DNA from: Bradyrhizobium diazoefficiens
GTDB taxonomy: Bacteria; Pseudomonadota; Alphaproteobacteria; Rhizobiales; Xanthobacteraceae
Direction: 5' to 3'
Length of the DNA stretch: 64,000 nucleotides
NCBI RefSeq assembly: GCF_016616235.1
Contig: NZ_CP067100.1
Span: 2,725,001 to 2,789,000 of the forward strand
How positions within the stretch are numbered: the first letter of the stretch is position 1; the number at the start of each line of letters is the position of its first letter. A program made the position numbers and the translations under genes. This document shows positions 42,008 through 51,459 of this stretch, one piece after another. The notes beneath the pieces were generated by a model. It was not told where the DNA came from and ran no database searches. It saw only the letters and a program-made list of their open reading frames with translations.

Positions 42008-43540
42008 TCAATGCCCCGCCATGTGCCGGCCGACCTCCGTGAGGTCGGCCTCGCTGGTCCGTGCTTCATACACGAATTCGCCGTTGAACATCACCACCAG
42101 CCGGTCGGAGAGTTCGAGCAGTTCGTCGAGGTCTTCGCTGACGAGCAGCACCGCTGCGCCGCGGTTGCGGGCGGCCATGATCTCGGCATGGATCTGCGCC
42201 ACAGCCGCGAAGTCGAGGCCGAAACAGGGATTGGCCGCAATCAGGACCTCGACGTCGCCCGCCAGCTCGCGAGCGAGGACGGCGCGCTGGACGTTGCCGC
42301 CTGACAGCGCCGAGATCGGCGTATCGGGCGTGCGGGTCTTGATCTTGTACTGGCCGATCTTCCTCTTCGCATCGTCGCGGAAAGCACCGCGGTTGAGCCA
42401 CCAGCCGCCGCTGGCAAAGGGTGCCCGGTCGAACTCGCGGAACGCGATGTTGTCGGCGACGCTCATGCCGCCGACGCAGGCGTTCTTCAGCGGCTCCTCG
42501 GGCAGCAGCGACATCCTGTGGCGCCGCATTTCTTCGCGGCTGGCATGATAGGCATCGCCAGCTACGCGGATCTTGCCGCTCTCGGCTTCGCGCTGGCCGG
42601 CAAGGACTTCAACGAGCTGTCGCTGGCCGTTGCCGGAGACCCCGGCGATCCCGACGATTTCGCCGGCGCACACCGTCAGCGAAACGTCGTGCACGGCGAT
42701 GGCGCCGGCATCGTCGATCGCGCGGAGCCTTTGCAGCTCCAGCCTGGTGTGACCGGCGTCGCCGGTGCGCGGCGGCTGCACGGTCAGCTCCTCGGCGCCG
42801 ATCATGGTCCGGGCCATTGCATCCGGCGTCAGCTCGGAAACCTTGCCGGCTCCGGCGAGCTTGCCGCGGCGCAGGATGGTGACCTCGTCAGCGAAGGCCA
42901 TGACCTCGCGGAATTTGTGGGTGATCATCAGGATCGTCAGCTCGCCCCTGACGACCATGTCGCGGAGCATGCCCAATACCTCGTCCGCTTCGGCGGGCGT
43001 CAGCACCGAGGTCGGCTCGTCCAGGATCAGGAAGCGGCGCTTCAGGTAGAGCTGCTTGAGGATCTCGCATTTCTGCCGCTCGCCCGCCGAAATGTCGGAG
43101 ACTCTTGCCGAGAGCGGCACCTTGAAAGGCATCCGCGCCAGGAACGCCTCGAGCTGCTTCATCTCCTTCGGCCAGTTCAGCACGGCCGGCACGTCGTCGC
43201 GAGCAAGCACGAGGTTTTCGGCAACCGTCATCGCCGGCACCAGCGTAAAATGCTGGTAGACCATGCCGAGGCCGAGCGCGTGGGCGTCCTTTGGATTGGC
43301 GATCGCCTGCTCGCGGCCGCCGACCAGGATGTCGCCCTCGGTTGCGTGGTAATAGCCCATGATGCATTTCACGAGAGTGGACTTGCCGGCACCGTTCTCG
43401 CCCAGCAGCGCATGGAACGAGCCGGGGCGCACCTTCAGCTCGACATTGTCCAGCGCCAGGAAGTCGCCGAAGCGCATGGTCATGGCGATGGCGTCGACGC
43501 CGAAGGCGCCTGCGGGCGGAGTCGGCTCGCCGATGATCAC
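42008..43540 (-). CDS. ABC importer 2 ATPase, duplicated cassette (nucleoside-class)
   Basis: 510 residues from a GTG at 43540 (GGAGCGATTTC ribosome site). The first cassette is complete ([32 protein letters not shown]). The second has GVSGNGQRQ in place of a P-loop, with signature [10 protein letters not shown]. The same organisation is seen in importer 1, but the sequence is clearly different, so these are two separate systems rather than a recent duplication. The start overlaps the stop of the isochorismatase gene (GTGA). Confidence 0.9.
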   Translation of the reverse strand: MIIGEPTPPAGAFGVDAIAMTMRFGDFLALDNVELKVRPGSFHALLGENGAGKSTLVKCIMGYYHATEGDILVGGREQAIANPKDAHALGLGMVYQHFTLVPAMTVAENLVLARDDVPAVLNWPKEMKQLEAFLARMPFKVPLSARVSDISAGERQKCEILKQLYLKRRFLILDEPTSVLTPAEADEVLGMLRDMVVRGELTILMITHKFREVMAFADEVTILRRGKLAGAGKVSELTPDAMARTMIGAEELTVQPPRTGDAGHTRLELQRLRAIDDAGAIAVHDVSLTVCAGEIVGIAGVSGNGQRQLVEVLAGQREAESGKIRVAGDAYHASREEMRRHRMSLLPEEPLKNACVGGMSVADNIAFREFDRAPFASGGWWLNRGAFRDDAKRKIGQYKIKTRTPDTPISALSGGNVQRAVLARELAGDVEVLIAANPCFGLDFAAVAQIHAEIMAARNRGAAVLLVSEDLDELLELSDRLVVMFNGEFVYEARTSEADLTEVGRHMAGH

Positions 43541-44220
43541 GAAATCGCTCCGATGAACGCGTCCGAGGTCGAGACGGCGCCGAACACACCGCCCTGCATC
43601 TTGATCATCTTCAGCGCATGGTCGTGGTTGCTCTTGTCGGTGGCGCCACAGCAATCGTGCAGCAGCACGCATTCGAAGCCGCGATCGTTGGCTTCGCGCA
43701 TGGTGGTGTGGACGCAGACGTCGGTGGTGATGCCTGTCAGCACAATGTTCTCGATGCCGCGCACGCGCAGGATCAGCTCGAGATCGGTGGCGCAGAACGA
43801 GCCCTTACCGGGCTTGTCGATGATGGGCTCGCCTGGCAGCGGTGCCAGTTCCTCGATGATGTCCCAGCCGGGCTCGCCGCGCACCAGGATGCGGCCGCAC
43901 GGGCCGGGATCGCCGATGCCGGCGCCGATCTGGCGCGAGCGCCAGCGCTTGTTGGCGGGCAAGTCGGAGAGATCGGGGCGGTGACCCTCGCGGGTATGGA
44001 TGATGTGAAAGCCCTGTGTGCGCATCGCCGCGAGGAGCCTCTTGATCGGCTCGATCGGCGCCCGTGTCAGCGAGAGGTCGTAGCCCATCTTGTCGACATA
44101 GCCGCCAACGCCGCAGAAATCGGTCTGCATGTCGATAATGATCAGCGCAGTGTTCTCCGGGCGGAGATCGCCATTGTAGGGCCAGGCGTAGGGCTCGGAC
44201 TTGATATAGCGCTCGGGCAT
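43537..44220 (-). CDS. Isochorismatase-fold cysteine amidohydrolase (ureidoacrylate/biuret hydrolase-like)
   Basis: 227 residues from ATG 44220. The catalytic triad is visible: Asp30 ([10 protein letters not shown]), Lys136 ([10 protein letters not shown]) and Cys169 ([11 protein letters not shown]). The Lys-Cys spacing of 33 equals that of RutB, as I recall it. Such enzymes hydrolyse ureido or amide groups (ureidoacrylate, biuret, N-carbamoyl compounds). It sits inside the second ABC operon, 11 bp after a permease and overlapping the ATPase, so its substrate is probably the compound imported by that system or a near product. Confidence 0.85.
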   Translation of the reverse strand: MPERYIKSEPYAWPYNGDLRPENTALIIIDMQTDFCGVGGYVDKMGYDLSLTRAPIEPIKRLLAAMRTQGFHIIHTREGHRPDLSDLPANKRWRSRQIGAGIGDPGPCGRILVRGEPGWDIIEELAPLPGEPIIDKPGKGSFCATDLELILRVRGIENIVLTGITTDVCVHTTMREANDRGFECVLLHDCCGATDKSNHDHALKMIKMQGGVFGAVSTSDAFIGAIS

Positions 44221-44231
44221 GATCGTGCTCT

Positions 44232-45158
44232 CTAGCGGGTGATCGACAATTCGGCCGGGGCTCCGGTCAGCGTGCGTTTTGGCGAGCAGGTGATGATCAT
44301 GATCGCCAGCGTCAGGATGTACGGCGCGGCGTTGAAAAGGTGATAGCCGGACGTGACGCCGACCGATTGCAGCGCCGGTCCCAGCGCCGCGGCGCCGCCG
44401 AAGGCGAGCGAGGCCCACAGGCAGAGCAGCGGATCCCAGCGCGCGAAGATCACGAGCGCGACCGCGGTGATGCCCTGGCCTGATGAGAGACCCTCGTTCC
44501 AGCTTCCTGGATAGAACAGCGACAGGAACGAGCCGCCGATGCCGGCGAGGAAGCCGCCGACCATGGTCGCGCGCAGGCGAATCAACAGCACGGAATGGCC
44601 CATCGCGCGCGCGGCGTCAGAGCTCTCGCCGGCGGTGCGGATGAGCAAGCCCCAGCGCGTGGTGCGGAAAGCCCAATAGAGAAGCGGTGCAAGCGCGACG
44701 CCGATCAGGAACAGCACGTTGACGCGAAGTGCAGCGCGCACCTGCGGGACGTCGCTCCACCAGCCGAAATCGATGGCGGGAAGCCGTGGTGCGGTGGGTT
44801 CGATCAACGGCTTGCCGAGATAGAAGGCGAGCCCCGTGCCGAACAGCATCAAGGCTATGCCGACAGCGACGTCATTGACGCGCGGCAGTGAGCAGATGCC
44901 GGCATGAAGCGCGCCGAGCAGCGCACCGGTGATGCCGGCGGCGAGCACGCCGAGCCACGGCGAGCCGGAGAGGTAGGAAATGCCGTAGGCGCTCATCGCG
45001 CCCATCACCAGCGTGCCTTCGAGGCCGAGATTGATGCGCCCTGAGCGCTCCGTGATGCATTCCCCCAGGCTCACGAACAGGAACGGCGTCGAGACGCGAA
45101 TGGCGCCGCCGAGCACGGCGAGCGGGACGGTCCAGAGCCCAATCGATCCGTCGGGCAT
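44232..45158 (-). CDS. ABC importer 2 permease (nucleoside-class)
   Basis: 308 residues from ATG 45158, overlapping the stop of the preceding permease by ATGA. BPD_transp_2 signature [18 protein letters not shown] lies at about 35-52, followed by the coupling loop [22 protein letters not shown]; about nine hydrophobic helices. It pairs with the 370-residue permease upstream. Confidence 0.9.
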   Translation of the reverse strand: MPDGSIGLWTVPLAVLGGAIRVSTPFLFVSLGECITERSGRINLGLEGTLVMGAMSAYGISYLSGSPWLGVLAAGITGALLGALHAGICSLPRVNDVAVGIALMLFGTGLAFYLGKPLIEPTAPRLPAIDFGWWSDVPQVRAALRVNVLFLIGVALAPLLYWAFRTTRWGLLIRTAGESSDAARAMGHSVLLIRLRATMVGGFLAGIGGSFLSLFYPGSWNEGLSSGQGITAVALVIFARWDPLLCLWASLAFGGAAALGPALQSVGVTSGYHLFNAAPYILTLAIMIITCSPKRTLTGAPAELSITR

Positions 45159-46270
45159 CAGGAATTGCCTTTCAGGAATCCGATGCGGCCGTAGAGCGCA
45201 TCGCTGGCCAGCACGAAGACGAAGATGATGCCTTGCTGCACCAGCACGGAGGCGTCGGGCAGCCCGAGGCGCCGCTGCAGCAGGCCGCCGCTGGCGCTGA
45301 TGCCGCCGAGCAGGATCGCGACGGGAATGATGGCGAGCGGATTTTGCCGTGCAAGGAAAGCGACGAGAATGCCGGTGAAGCCGTAGCCGGCCGCGAGATT
45401 GGCATTGGTGCGCCCCTGCACCGCGGCGACCTCGACCATGCCGGCAAGGCCCGCGGCACCGCCGGCAAGGAAGCAGATGGTCAGGATGAGCTTGCTGACG
45501 CCGAGGCCGACGATCTTTGCGGCGCGAACGTTGCCGCCGGCAACGCGCGCGGCGAAGCCAAATACGGTGTGATAGATCAGGATGTACGCGGCGACCGCGG
45601 CGATCAGGCCGAACACGAGCCCCCAATGCACGTCGGTGCCGGGAATGGAGCCGATCATGTTGGCCGCGCCGATCTCGCGGGTCGACGGCTTGTTGAGGCT
45701 GGCGGGATCGCGCATCGCGCCTTCGACGAGATGATTGAGGATCGCGAGCGCGATGTAGACCAGCAGCAGGCTCGAGATGGTCTCGTTGACGCCGCGATAC
45801 TGACGTAAGCCGCCCGCCAGCATGATCCACAAGCCGCCGCCGACCACGCCGGCGATGACCATGGCGATTTGCACCACGAGCGGCGGCAGGCCCTGGAGCG
45901 CGAGTGCGGCGCTGGTCGCCGACAGCGCGCCGATCAGCAGCGCACCTTCGCCGCCGATGATGACCATGCCGAGTTGCGCGGGCAGCGCCGTGCAGAGTGC
46001 GGTGAGGATCAAGGGGGCAGCGCGCGTCAGCGTGTTCTGCCAGGAGAACCAGGTGCCGAACGCGCCGTAGTACATGTAGAAATAGAGATCGAGCGGGTTC
46101 TTGCCGAACATCGCAACGAAGATGCCGAAGACCACGAGTGCGCCGGCCAGCGCCGCGCCCGGGATCAGCACGTATTCGATGCTCGCGCCGTAGCGCTGGA
46201 GAAAGCCTGGATCGGCGGCCGGGGCGATCGCCCCGACCGCTTCGGCAGAATCCGCTGCTTCCGCCGTCAC
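45158..46270 (-). CDS. ABC importer 2 permease (nucleoside-class)
   Basis: 370 residues from a GTG at 46270 that overlaps the binding-protein stop (GTGA). A 30-residue cytosolic head precedes the membrane helices. Family motifs are PAQLGMVIIGGEGALLIGA, GVNETISSLLLVYIA and GYGFTGILVAFLARQNPLAI. It is the longer partner in the heterodimeric channel. Confidence 0.9.
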   Translation of the reverse strand: MTAEAADSAEAVGAIAPAADPGFLQRYGASIEYVLIPGAALAGALVVFGIFVAMFGKNPLDLYFYMYYGAFGTWFSWQNTLTRAAPLILTALCTALPAQLGMVIIGGEGALLIGALSATSAALALQGLPPLVVQIAMVIAGVVGGGLWIMLAGGLRQYRGVNETISSLLLVYIALAILNHLVEGAMRDPASLNKPSTREIGAANMIGSIPGTDVHWGLVFGLIAAVAAYILIYHTVFGFAARVAGGNVRAAKIVGLGVSKLILTICFLAGGAAGLAGMVEVAAVQGRTNANLAAGYGFTGILVAFLARQNPLAIIPVAILLGGISASGGLLQRRLGLPDASVLVQQGIIFVFVLASDALYGRIGFLKGNS

Positions 46271-47379
46271 GAAGTCGCTCCGACCACGCCCTCCACCAGA
46301 TAGTCCATCTTCTCCAGTTCAGGGTCCTTTTGGCCGCGATCGGTGCCGGCCGCGATGACGGTCTTGCCCTTGTTGTCGACGAGGCCGCCCTTGAAGATGG
46401 CAAACCCATCCGCGGACAGGAATTTTGCCTTGGCCTCTTCCGCAGCCTTGCGCGCTTCCGCCGAGACTGCCTCGCCGTAGGGCGAGACCTTCACGATCTC
46501 TTCCTTCAGACCCCCGCGGTAGAAATTCGGGATGCCTTCACCGGAGGCGATCATCTTGACGAACTTCGGATAGAGCGCTTCCCAATTCCACTCGGCGCCG
46601 GTGAGATAGGACTTGGGTGCCAGTGCGGACTGGTTGGTGTGATAGCCGCAGACGAAGGCGCCGCGCCGCGCGGCGTTCTCGACCATGGTCTTGGGGCCAT
46701 CGACGTGACAGGTGAGCACGTCCACGCCCTGGTCGATCAGGCTGTTGGTGGCTTCGGCTTCCTTGACCGGCATCGACCAGTCGCCGGTGAAGATCACCTG
46801 CGTGGTGGCCTTCGGATTGACGGACCTAGCGCCAAGTGTGAAGGCGTTGATGTTGCGCAGCACCTGCGGGATCGGCTTTGCCGCGACGAAGCCGAGCTTG
46901 CCGCTCTTCGACGTCAGGCCGGCGACGATGCCCGAGACGTACTGGGCCTCGTCGATATAGCCGAAATAGCTGCCGGCATTTTTCGGGTCCTTGTCGCTCC
47001 AGAGGCCGCCGCAGTGCTCGAAGCGCAGCTTCGGGTATTTTGTGGCCATCTTGATCATGTGCGGATTGTAGTAGCCGAACGAGGTCGGGAAGAGCAGGGT
47101 GGCGCCATCGAGATTGATCATGGACTCGATTGTCTTCTCGACCGCATCGGTCTCCGGCACCTTCTCTTCCTCGATGACCTTGAGGCCGGGAATCTTCTTC
47201 AGCGCCGCGGCGCCCTGTGCGTGCGCCTGGTTATAGCCGTAGTCGTCGCGCGAGCCGACATAGATGAAACCGATGGTGGTCTCGGCCGCGAAGGCCGGGC
47301 GGAGGCCCGCTGGCGCGCCGAGGGTGAGGGCCGCGCCGCCCTGCAACACACGACGTCGTGAAATCCTGCCAAAATCCAT
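46267..47379 (-). CDS. BMP-family substrate-binding protein of ABC importer 2 (Tat leader)
   Basis: 370 residues from ATG 47379 (AAGGGGAGCGAG upstream). The leader carries a twin-arginine motif (RISRRRVLQGGAALTLG), so export through Tat is expected, unlike the Sec leader of the importer 1 protein. The BMP fold is clear: TIGFIYVGSRDDYGYNQAHAQG, LFPTSFGYYNPHM, FVAAKPIPQVLRNINAF, DQGVDVLTCHVDGPKT. It is first in its operon, opposite to importer 1 where the ATPase is first. The ligand is probably a purine, ureide or nucleoside. Confidence 0.9.
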   Translation of the reverse strand: MDFGRISRRRVLQGGAALTLGAPAGLRPAFAAETTIGFIYVGSRDDYGYNQAHAQGAAALKKIPGLKVIEEEKVPETDAVEKTIESMINLDGATLLFPTSFGYYNPHMIKMATKYPKLRFEHCGGLWSDKDPKNAGSYFGYIDEAQYVSGIVAGLTSKSGKLGFVAAKPIPQVLRNINAFTLGARSVNPKATTQVIFTGDWSMPVKEAEATNSLIDQGVDVLTCHVDGPKTMVENAARRGAFVCGYHTNQSALAPKSYLTGAEWNWEALYPKFVKMIASGEGIPNFYRGGLKEEIVKVSPYGEAVSAEARKAAEEAKAKFLSADGFAIFKGGLVDNKGKTVIAAGTDRGQKDPELEKMDYLVEGVVGATS

Positions 47380-47779
47380 TGCTCGCTCCCCTTGGCGGAT
47401 GATCCGCCCCAATTTCGCGGCTGCACCGGTCCGGCGGAGCCGAAAGGAAGATTCGCAATCTTCATGCCAGAGGCCAGGGATCGTGCATGGACGCATAAGT
47501 AACTGAAAGATATACGGTATGTAATATCTGGAAACTTGATGAGGAAATCGGCAGGCTATTTTATAGGCATAATTATCCGATTGTATGCAGTGGAGTTAAG
47601 CAGTCTTGACCAGCGGTCGCATGTGTATGACCAGCGTCGGGCGGCGTTCCGGCAAGGCGCAATCGTGCTAACCACGCGCTGGGCGGCGCCGGCCGGATGA
47701 TTTTCACTGCCACCGAACTTGTATCAATTGTCGCCGGGATCGCCGCTGCTGCGGTCCGAGAAGATGGAAGCTCGTCGAG
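47380..47779. promoter_or_regulatory. AT-rich divergent control region between importer 2 and allantoate amidohydrolase
   Basis: 400 bp without a gene. The left 200 bp are unusually AT-rich for this genome. AGATAT (47508-47513) and ATATCT (47524-47529) form an inverted repeat enclosing the small palindrome ATACGGTAT, the general shape of a GntR-family operator. The right half (47600-47779) shows nothing recognisable. Confidence 0.4.
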
Positions 47780-49039
47780 ATGGGTGCCACTACCGCTGCT
47801 CAAGACGCATCGCTCGGACATGAGATCGTGCGCCGCATCAACGAGCTTGCCACGATCTCGGAAGACGGCGACAAGCTCACCCGCATCTATCTCAGCAAGG
47901 AGTTGCGCAAGTCCGCGGACCTCATCCTGAGCTGGATGCGTGAGGCCCGCATGAGCGCGCGCCTTGATGCGATCGGCAATGTCTGCGGCCGCTATGAAGG
48001 CGAGCGGCCGGGTGCGCCCTGCCTGATGCTCGGCTCGCACTATGACACCGTGCGCGATGCCGGCAGATGGGACGGGCCGCTCGGCGTCATCACCGCGATC
48101 GCCTGCATCGCCGACCTCAGCCGCCGCGGCAAGCGCCTGCCGTTTGCGATCGAGGTGGTTGGCTTCGCCGATGAGGAGGGCGTACGCTTTGCCTCGACGC
48201 TGCTCGGCAGCCGTGCGGTGGCTGGCTCGTTCGACGAGAGCGTTTTGAACGCGCGCGACCGCGACGGCATTTCGATGCGCGATGCGCTCGTGCAGTTCGG
48301 CCTCGATCCCGATCATATCGGCGCGGCGGCGCGAACGCGGCGCGAGCTGCTGGCCTATGTCGAATTGCACATCGAGCAGGGGCCGGTGTTGGAAGCGCAA
48401 GGCCTGCCTGTCGGCGTCGTCACCGCGATTGCCGGTGCCACGCGCCTTGCCGCGCGGCTGACCGGCATGGCCGGTCACGCCGGCACCGTGCCGATGGCGC
48501 TGCGGCGCGATGCACTGGCAGGTGCTGCCGAATGCATCAGCGCGATCGAACAGTTTTGCCGGAATGACGAGGGCGGTCTTGTCGGCACAGTCGGCTATAT
48601 CCAGGCGCGGCCCGGTGCGACCAATGTCATTCCGGGCGAAGTATCCTTCACCATCGACATGCGTGCGCCGACCGACATGCATCGCCAGCGCGCGGTGACT
48701 GACGTCGTCAGGCAGATCGAGGCGATCGCAAGGCGCCGGCAGCTGGCACTTCAGCTCGATGTCACCCATGAGAACCGCACCGCGCCTTGCGCGCCATGGC
48801 TGAAGGAGCAGATCGCGCAGGCGATCGGAGCGGAGGGTTTTTCCGTGTTTGAGCTGCCGAGCGGGGCGGGGCACGACGGCATGGCGATGATCGACATCGC
48901 CGATGTCGGCATGATCTTCGTCCGCTGCCGCGGCGGCATCAGCCATCATCCGGACGAGCATGTCGAGCTTGCGGATGCCGATGCGGGCGCGCGGGTGTTG
49001 CTGCGGGTGATAGAGAATTTCAGGCCGCAACAAGGATAG
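47780..49039 (+). CDS. Allantoate amidohydrolase / N-carbamoyl-amino-acid hydrolase (M20 family)
   Basis: 419 residues from ATG 47780 (GATGGAAGC upstream). It is a di-metal M20 peptidase-fold amidohydrolase: His87 (GSHYDTV), Asp98 (GRWDGPLGV), Glu132/133 (FADEEGVRF), His197 (ELHIEQGPVLE) and the last ligand in GGISHHPDEHV. The dimerisation insert is present. In the context of PuuE-type allantoinase the natural substrate is allantoate, giving ureidoglycine or ureidoglycolate, ammonia and CO2. Hydantoin-derived N-carbamoyl amino acids are an alternative. It is divergent from importer 2. Confidence 0.88.
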   Translation: MGATTAAQDASLGHEIVRRINELATISEDGDKLTRIYLSKELRKSADLILSWMREARMSARLDAIGNVCGRYEGERPGAPCLMLGSHYDTVRDAGRWDGPLGVITAIACIADLSRRGKRLPFAIEVVGFADEEGVRFASTLLGSRAVAGSFDESVLNARDRDGISMRDALVQFGLDPDHIGAAARTRRELLAYVELHIEQGPVLEAQGLPVGVVTAIAGATRLAARLTGMAGHAGTVPMALRRDALAGAAECISAIEQFCRNDEGGLVGTVGYIQARPGATNVIPGEVSFTIDMRAPTDMHRQRAVTDVVRQIEAIARRRQLALQLDVTHENRTAPCAPWLKEQIAQAIGAEGFSVFELPSGAGHDGMAMIDIADVGMIFVRCRGGISHHPDEHVELADADAGARVLLRVIENFRPQQG

Positions 49040-49155
49040 ATCCGAACAGGTTAACGCTGCTCGGCAGCCCGCAAGTTCCCGGGTAGAGGGACGAATCAAC
49101 AGCATTTAGAATAAGCCAGCAACGAACCTCCCGAGATTTTGGCCGACTTACAGAC

Positions 49156-50541
49156 ATGAGCAGCGACATTTCCTTTCCGTCACATCGTGAAAACCGGTTT
49201 TATCAGGGCGCGGCTGCGACCTTCATCGCCAACGCACTCCAGGCCGTGAATTTTCTGGGTGACCGGTTCTTGCGGCAGTCGCAGCATTCATTCTCGGCCA
49301 TCGAGGACCTTTACCGGCACTCGATGGACAGCGCCTTCTCCGTGACCGAGTCTTTCCTCGTCACAGGCGCGCCGCACGCATCCGCCTATTATCCGCGCGA
49401 CTTTGCCTGGTTCTATCCTGACGTTCTCGACCCCGAGACCATCATGGATTCCCAGGACGCGGTGCGCCGGGCGCGCCTGCTCGAAAAGAGCGTGCGCCTG
49501 CTTCTGGAGGCGGTTCGCGCCGACGTCATCACCACGACCATCGTTCCCGCCGGACGCGGCCGCTATCTCGGTGTGAACTATTTCTCGCGCCCCTCCGATA
49601 CGCTGCTCGGCGTCCTCGCTGGCGTCCAGCAGATGATCTCGGGCGAGGAGAGGGCGTCGTCTTATCTTGCGATGTCGCAATGTGCCCATGCCGGCCGCTT
49701 GCTGCTGACCGAGTATGGCGGCGATCTGAAGCGCGCGATCCTTAAGCTCGCAAGCGAGCTGGAGCCGTTCGACGCCGACGGCACCAGATACTTGCTCTGC
49801 GACGCCAGCGGGCCGCGCTCTGCGGCGACGGACACCCGTGCCGAGCGCCGGCGTTTCGTCACCAATGCCTGCGTCTACACGACGTTCGTGTGGGGCGTGC
49901 AGCTCGGTATCGTCGAGGAGAACGAGCTGAAGCGGCTGCTCGGGCGTGATCTCGCGGAGTATAAGAGCGGCCTGCTCCGTCTGTTCGGCAAGAACGGCTA
50001 CATCAGGCATTCCCTGGACGGGCCGGCCGGTTCGCCGGCGTCATCGGTTGCGCTGGATTTCGTCAGCGTGCATCGCGGCTTCTGGAATCTGAACGACGCG
50101 GGCGAACGCGCGCTGTTTGCGGCCACGGCGGATCTGATCATCGCCGAGCCGCGCTTTCGTATCCCCAGCACGTTCCACTTCCTGGTGTCGGCGGAAAATC
50201 CGCGCAACAAGATGATCCACAAGATCGCGGCGCCCGCCTACCAGGGGCGTTCCTCCTGGCCGACGTTCAACGTCGAGTTCGCCGATCGCATGCTGGACTT
50301 CGATGAATTCTCCGGGAGCGATACCTATCGCGCCTGTGCGCAAGGGATATTGAAGGACATTCGCACCGCGACCGAGGTCCACGGCGGATATCAGGAGCTG
50401 ATCTCAGAGCAGGGGCTGAAGTATCGCACCTGGGCCTATAAGGGCGCCGTGGCGCACTCCTGGTTTCCGCGCTTCCTGTCGGTGTGGAGGAGGGCGTACG
50501 GAACGCCGCTCCTGCATTGGACGAGTGAGCCGCGGCAATAA
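49156..50541 (+). CDS. Unknown 461-residue protein, possibly a six-hairpin (alpha/alpha-barrel) protein
   Basis: Starts at ATG 49156. It is soluble, with no signal peptide. Recognisable stretches are ASAYYPRDFAWFYPDVLDPETI, RGRYLGVNYFSRPSDTLLG, VALDFVSVHRGFWNLND and GGYQELISEQGLKYRTWAYKGAVAHSWFPRF. The YPRDFAW segment and many amphipathic helices with Trp/Tyr/Asp loops recall glycoside-hydrolase six-hairpin folds, but I cannot name a family. It is 116 bp after the allantoate amidohydrolase gene on the same strand and may be an independent unit. Confidence 0.6.
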   Translation: MSSDISFPSHRENRFYQGAAATFIANALQAVNFLGDRFLRQSQHSFSAIEDLYRHSMDSAFSVTESFLVTGAPHASAYYPRDFAWFYPDVLDPETIMDSQDAVRRARLLEKSVRLLLEAVRADVITTTIVPAGRGRYLGVNYFSRPSDTLLGVLAGVQQMISGEERASSYLAMSQCAHAGRLLLTEYGGDLKRAILKLASELEPFDADGTRYLLCDASGPRSAATDTRAERRRFVTNACVYTTFVWGVQLGIVEENELKRLLGRDLAEYKSGLLRLFGKNGYIRHSLDGPAGSPASSVALDFVSVHRGFWNLNDAGERALFAATADLIIAEPRFRIPSTFHFLVSAENPRNKMIHKIAAPAYQGRSSWPTFNVEFADRMLDFDEFSGSDTYRACAQGILKDIRTATEVHGGYQELISEQGLKYRTWAYKGAVAHSWFPRFLSVWRRAYGTPLLHWTSEPRQ

Positions 50542-50684
50542 TCTGACGTTCCCGAATGAGGACGAATTCGCGCGCCTGAAAGAGCCCATCATCACCAATA
50601 CAGATCGAGGCGACGCATCTTGTGCGGAGAGCAACGACTTATTCTTCAGGCCATCGTGAGCGCGTTGCGCACAACGCCAGCCCG

Positions 50685-50906
50685 TCACGCCACGAGGTCC
50701 AGCAGCCGGCACGATCCGCGCACGAGCACCTTGCGTCCGGTGGGCGTCATCGCAGGCACGCCGTCATCAACGACAACGAGGCCGAGCTTGACGAGGCTTT
50801 CGACGAGATAGGCCTTGGAGAGGCGACCGGTCGACGGCGGGTTGCGAAGCGTACGCAGGGCTTCCCATTGGTCCGGTGAAAGATCGAAGTCGAAATCGTC
50901 GTTCAT
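50685..50906 (-). CDS. Small hypothetical protein with winged-helix-like pattern
   Basis: 73 residues from ATG 50906, with TTGAGGCAAT upstream. Acidic start (MNDDFDFDLSPDQWEALRTLR), then LSKAYLVESLVKLGLVVVDDGVPAMTPTGRKVL. The helix-helix-strand-strand order with a glycine turn resembles a winged-helix fragment such as those seen in MarR-like proteins. No family is named and there is no obvious partner gene. Confidence 0.6.
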   Translation of the reverse strand: MNDDFDFDLSPDQWEALRTLRNPPSTGRLSKAYLVESLVKLGLVVVDDGVPAMTPTGRKVLVRGSCRLLDLVA

Positions 50907-51255
50907 ATTGCCTCAAGCGGTCGTGCAGTTCGTGCGCCCCTGTTAGCGAGGCTGCATGAAGACCATGCGACGACAATGAGTCGGGAATTCGGTGAGCTGT
51001 TTAGAACGTCTCTTCACGAATTGCCGCACCTCGTTGTGCCACAAGAGTTAAGATCGCCCGGACGCAACATCGTCCCGCAACTCGATCACATATTGATGAT
51101 CCGGGCTTGATGCTGCGCCGCGAGCTACCGCGCTGCACGGAAGCGCTGCTGTCCCATTCTGCGTCGCAATATGCCCAGAAATCCTGAGACGAAGGGATCC
51201 GGACTCTGTTACGCTAATTCGCGGGGAATGGCTTCACACGGCAGGAGTGGAGTGC
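50907..51255. other. Gene-free stretch
   Basis: Nothing firmly supportable. A 44-codon frame from ATG 50976 exists but has no ribosome site. It contains the divergent starts of two small genes, so promoters must be here. Confidence 0.4.
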
Positions 51256-51438
51256 ATGAATAGGCTGGTTGAAATTCGCAGTCAGGAATCCCTGTGCCGG
51301 GAACGCGCCGCGCTCGATTCGGAACGCCGCGTTTTCTGGCTCGCGCAAGCCCAGGAATGGGAGCAGCGCGCGCTCGACGAAATCGCCTATCACTTCCGGG
51401 AGTGCAACGTCTCCCACGTGGAGCTTGCGCGAAGCTGA
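51256..51438 (+). CDS. Small hypothetical protein, 60 residues
   Basis: ATG 51256 follows CAGGAGTGGAGTGC. The protein (MNRLVEIRSQESLCRERAALDSERR...) is Glu/Arg-rich and predicted to form two helices with Trp/Ala heptads (VFWLAQAQEWEQRALDEIAYHFREC). No known family. It converges on the VWA gene with a 21-bp gap. Confidence 0.6.
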   Translation: MNRLVEIRSQESLCRERAALDSERRVFWLAQAQEWEQRALDEIAYHFRECNVSHVELARS

Positions 51439-51459
51439 CGTCTGCCGCGAGCTCGCAAC

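Noticed and set aside
44232..46409. A 725-codon frame that appears to fuse two permeases
   Set aside because: Only its last 308 codons are a permease. The upstream part is an out-of-frame shadow of the 370-residue permease, whose own frame has all family motifs.
47573..49105. 510-codon minus-strand frame over the allantoate amidohydrolase
   Set aside because: The plus-strand protein has all M20 metal ligands; the minus frame has none and is Asp/Arg/His-rich.
50976..51110. 44-codon plus-strand frame
   Set aside because: No ribosome site and no similarity recognised; kept as gene-free.
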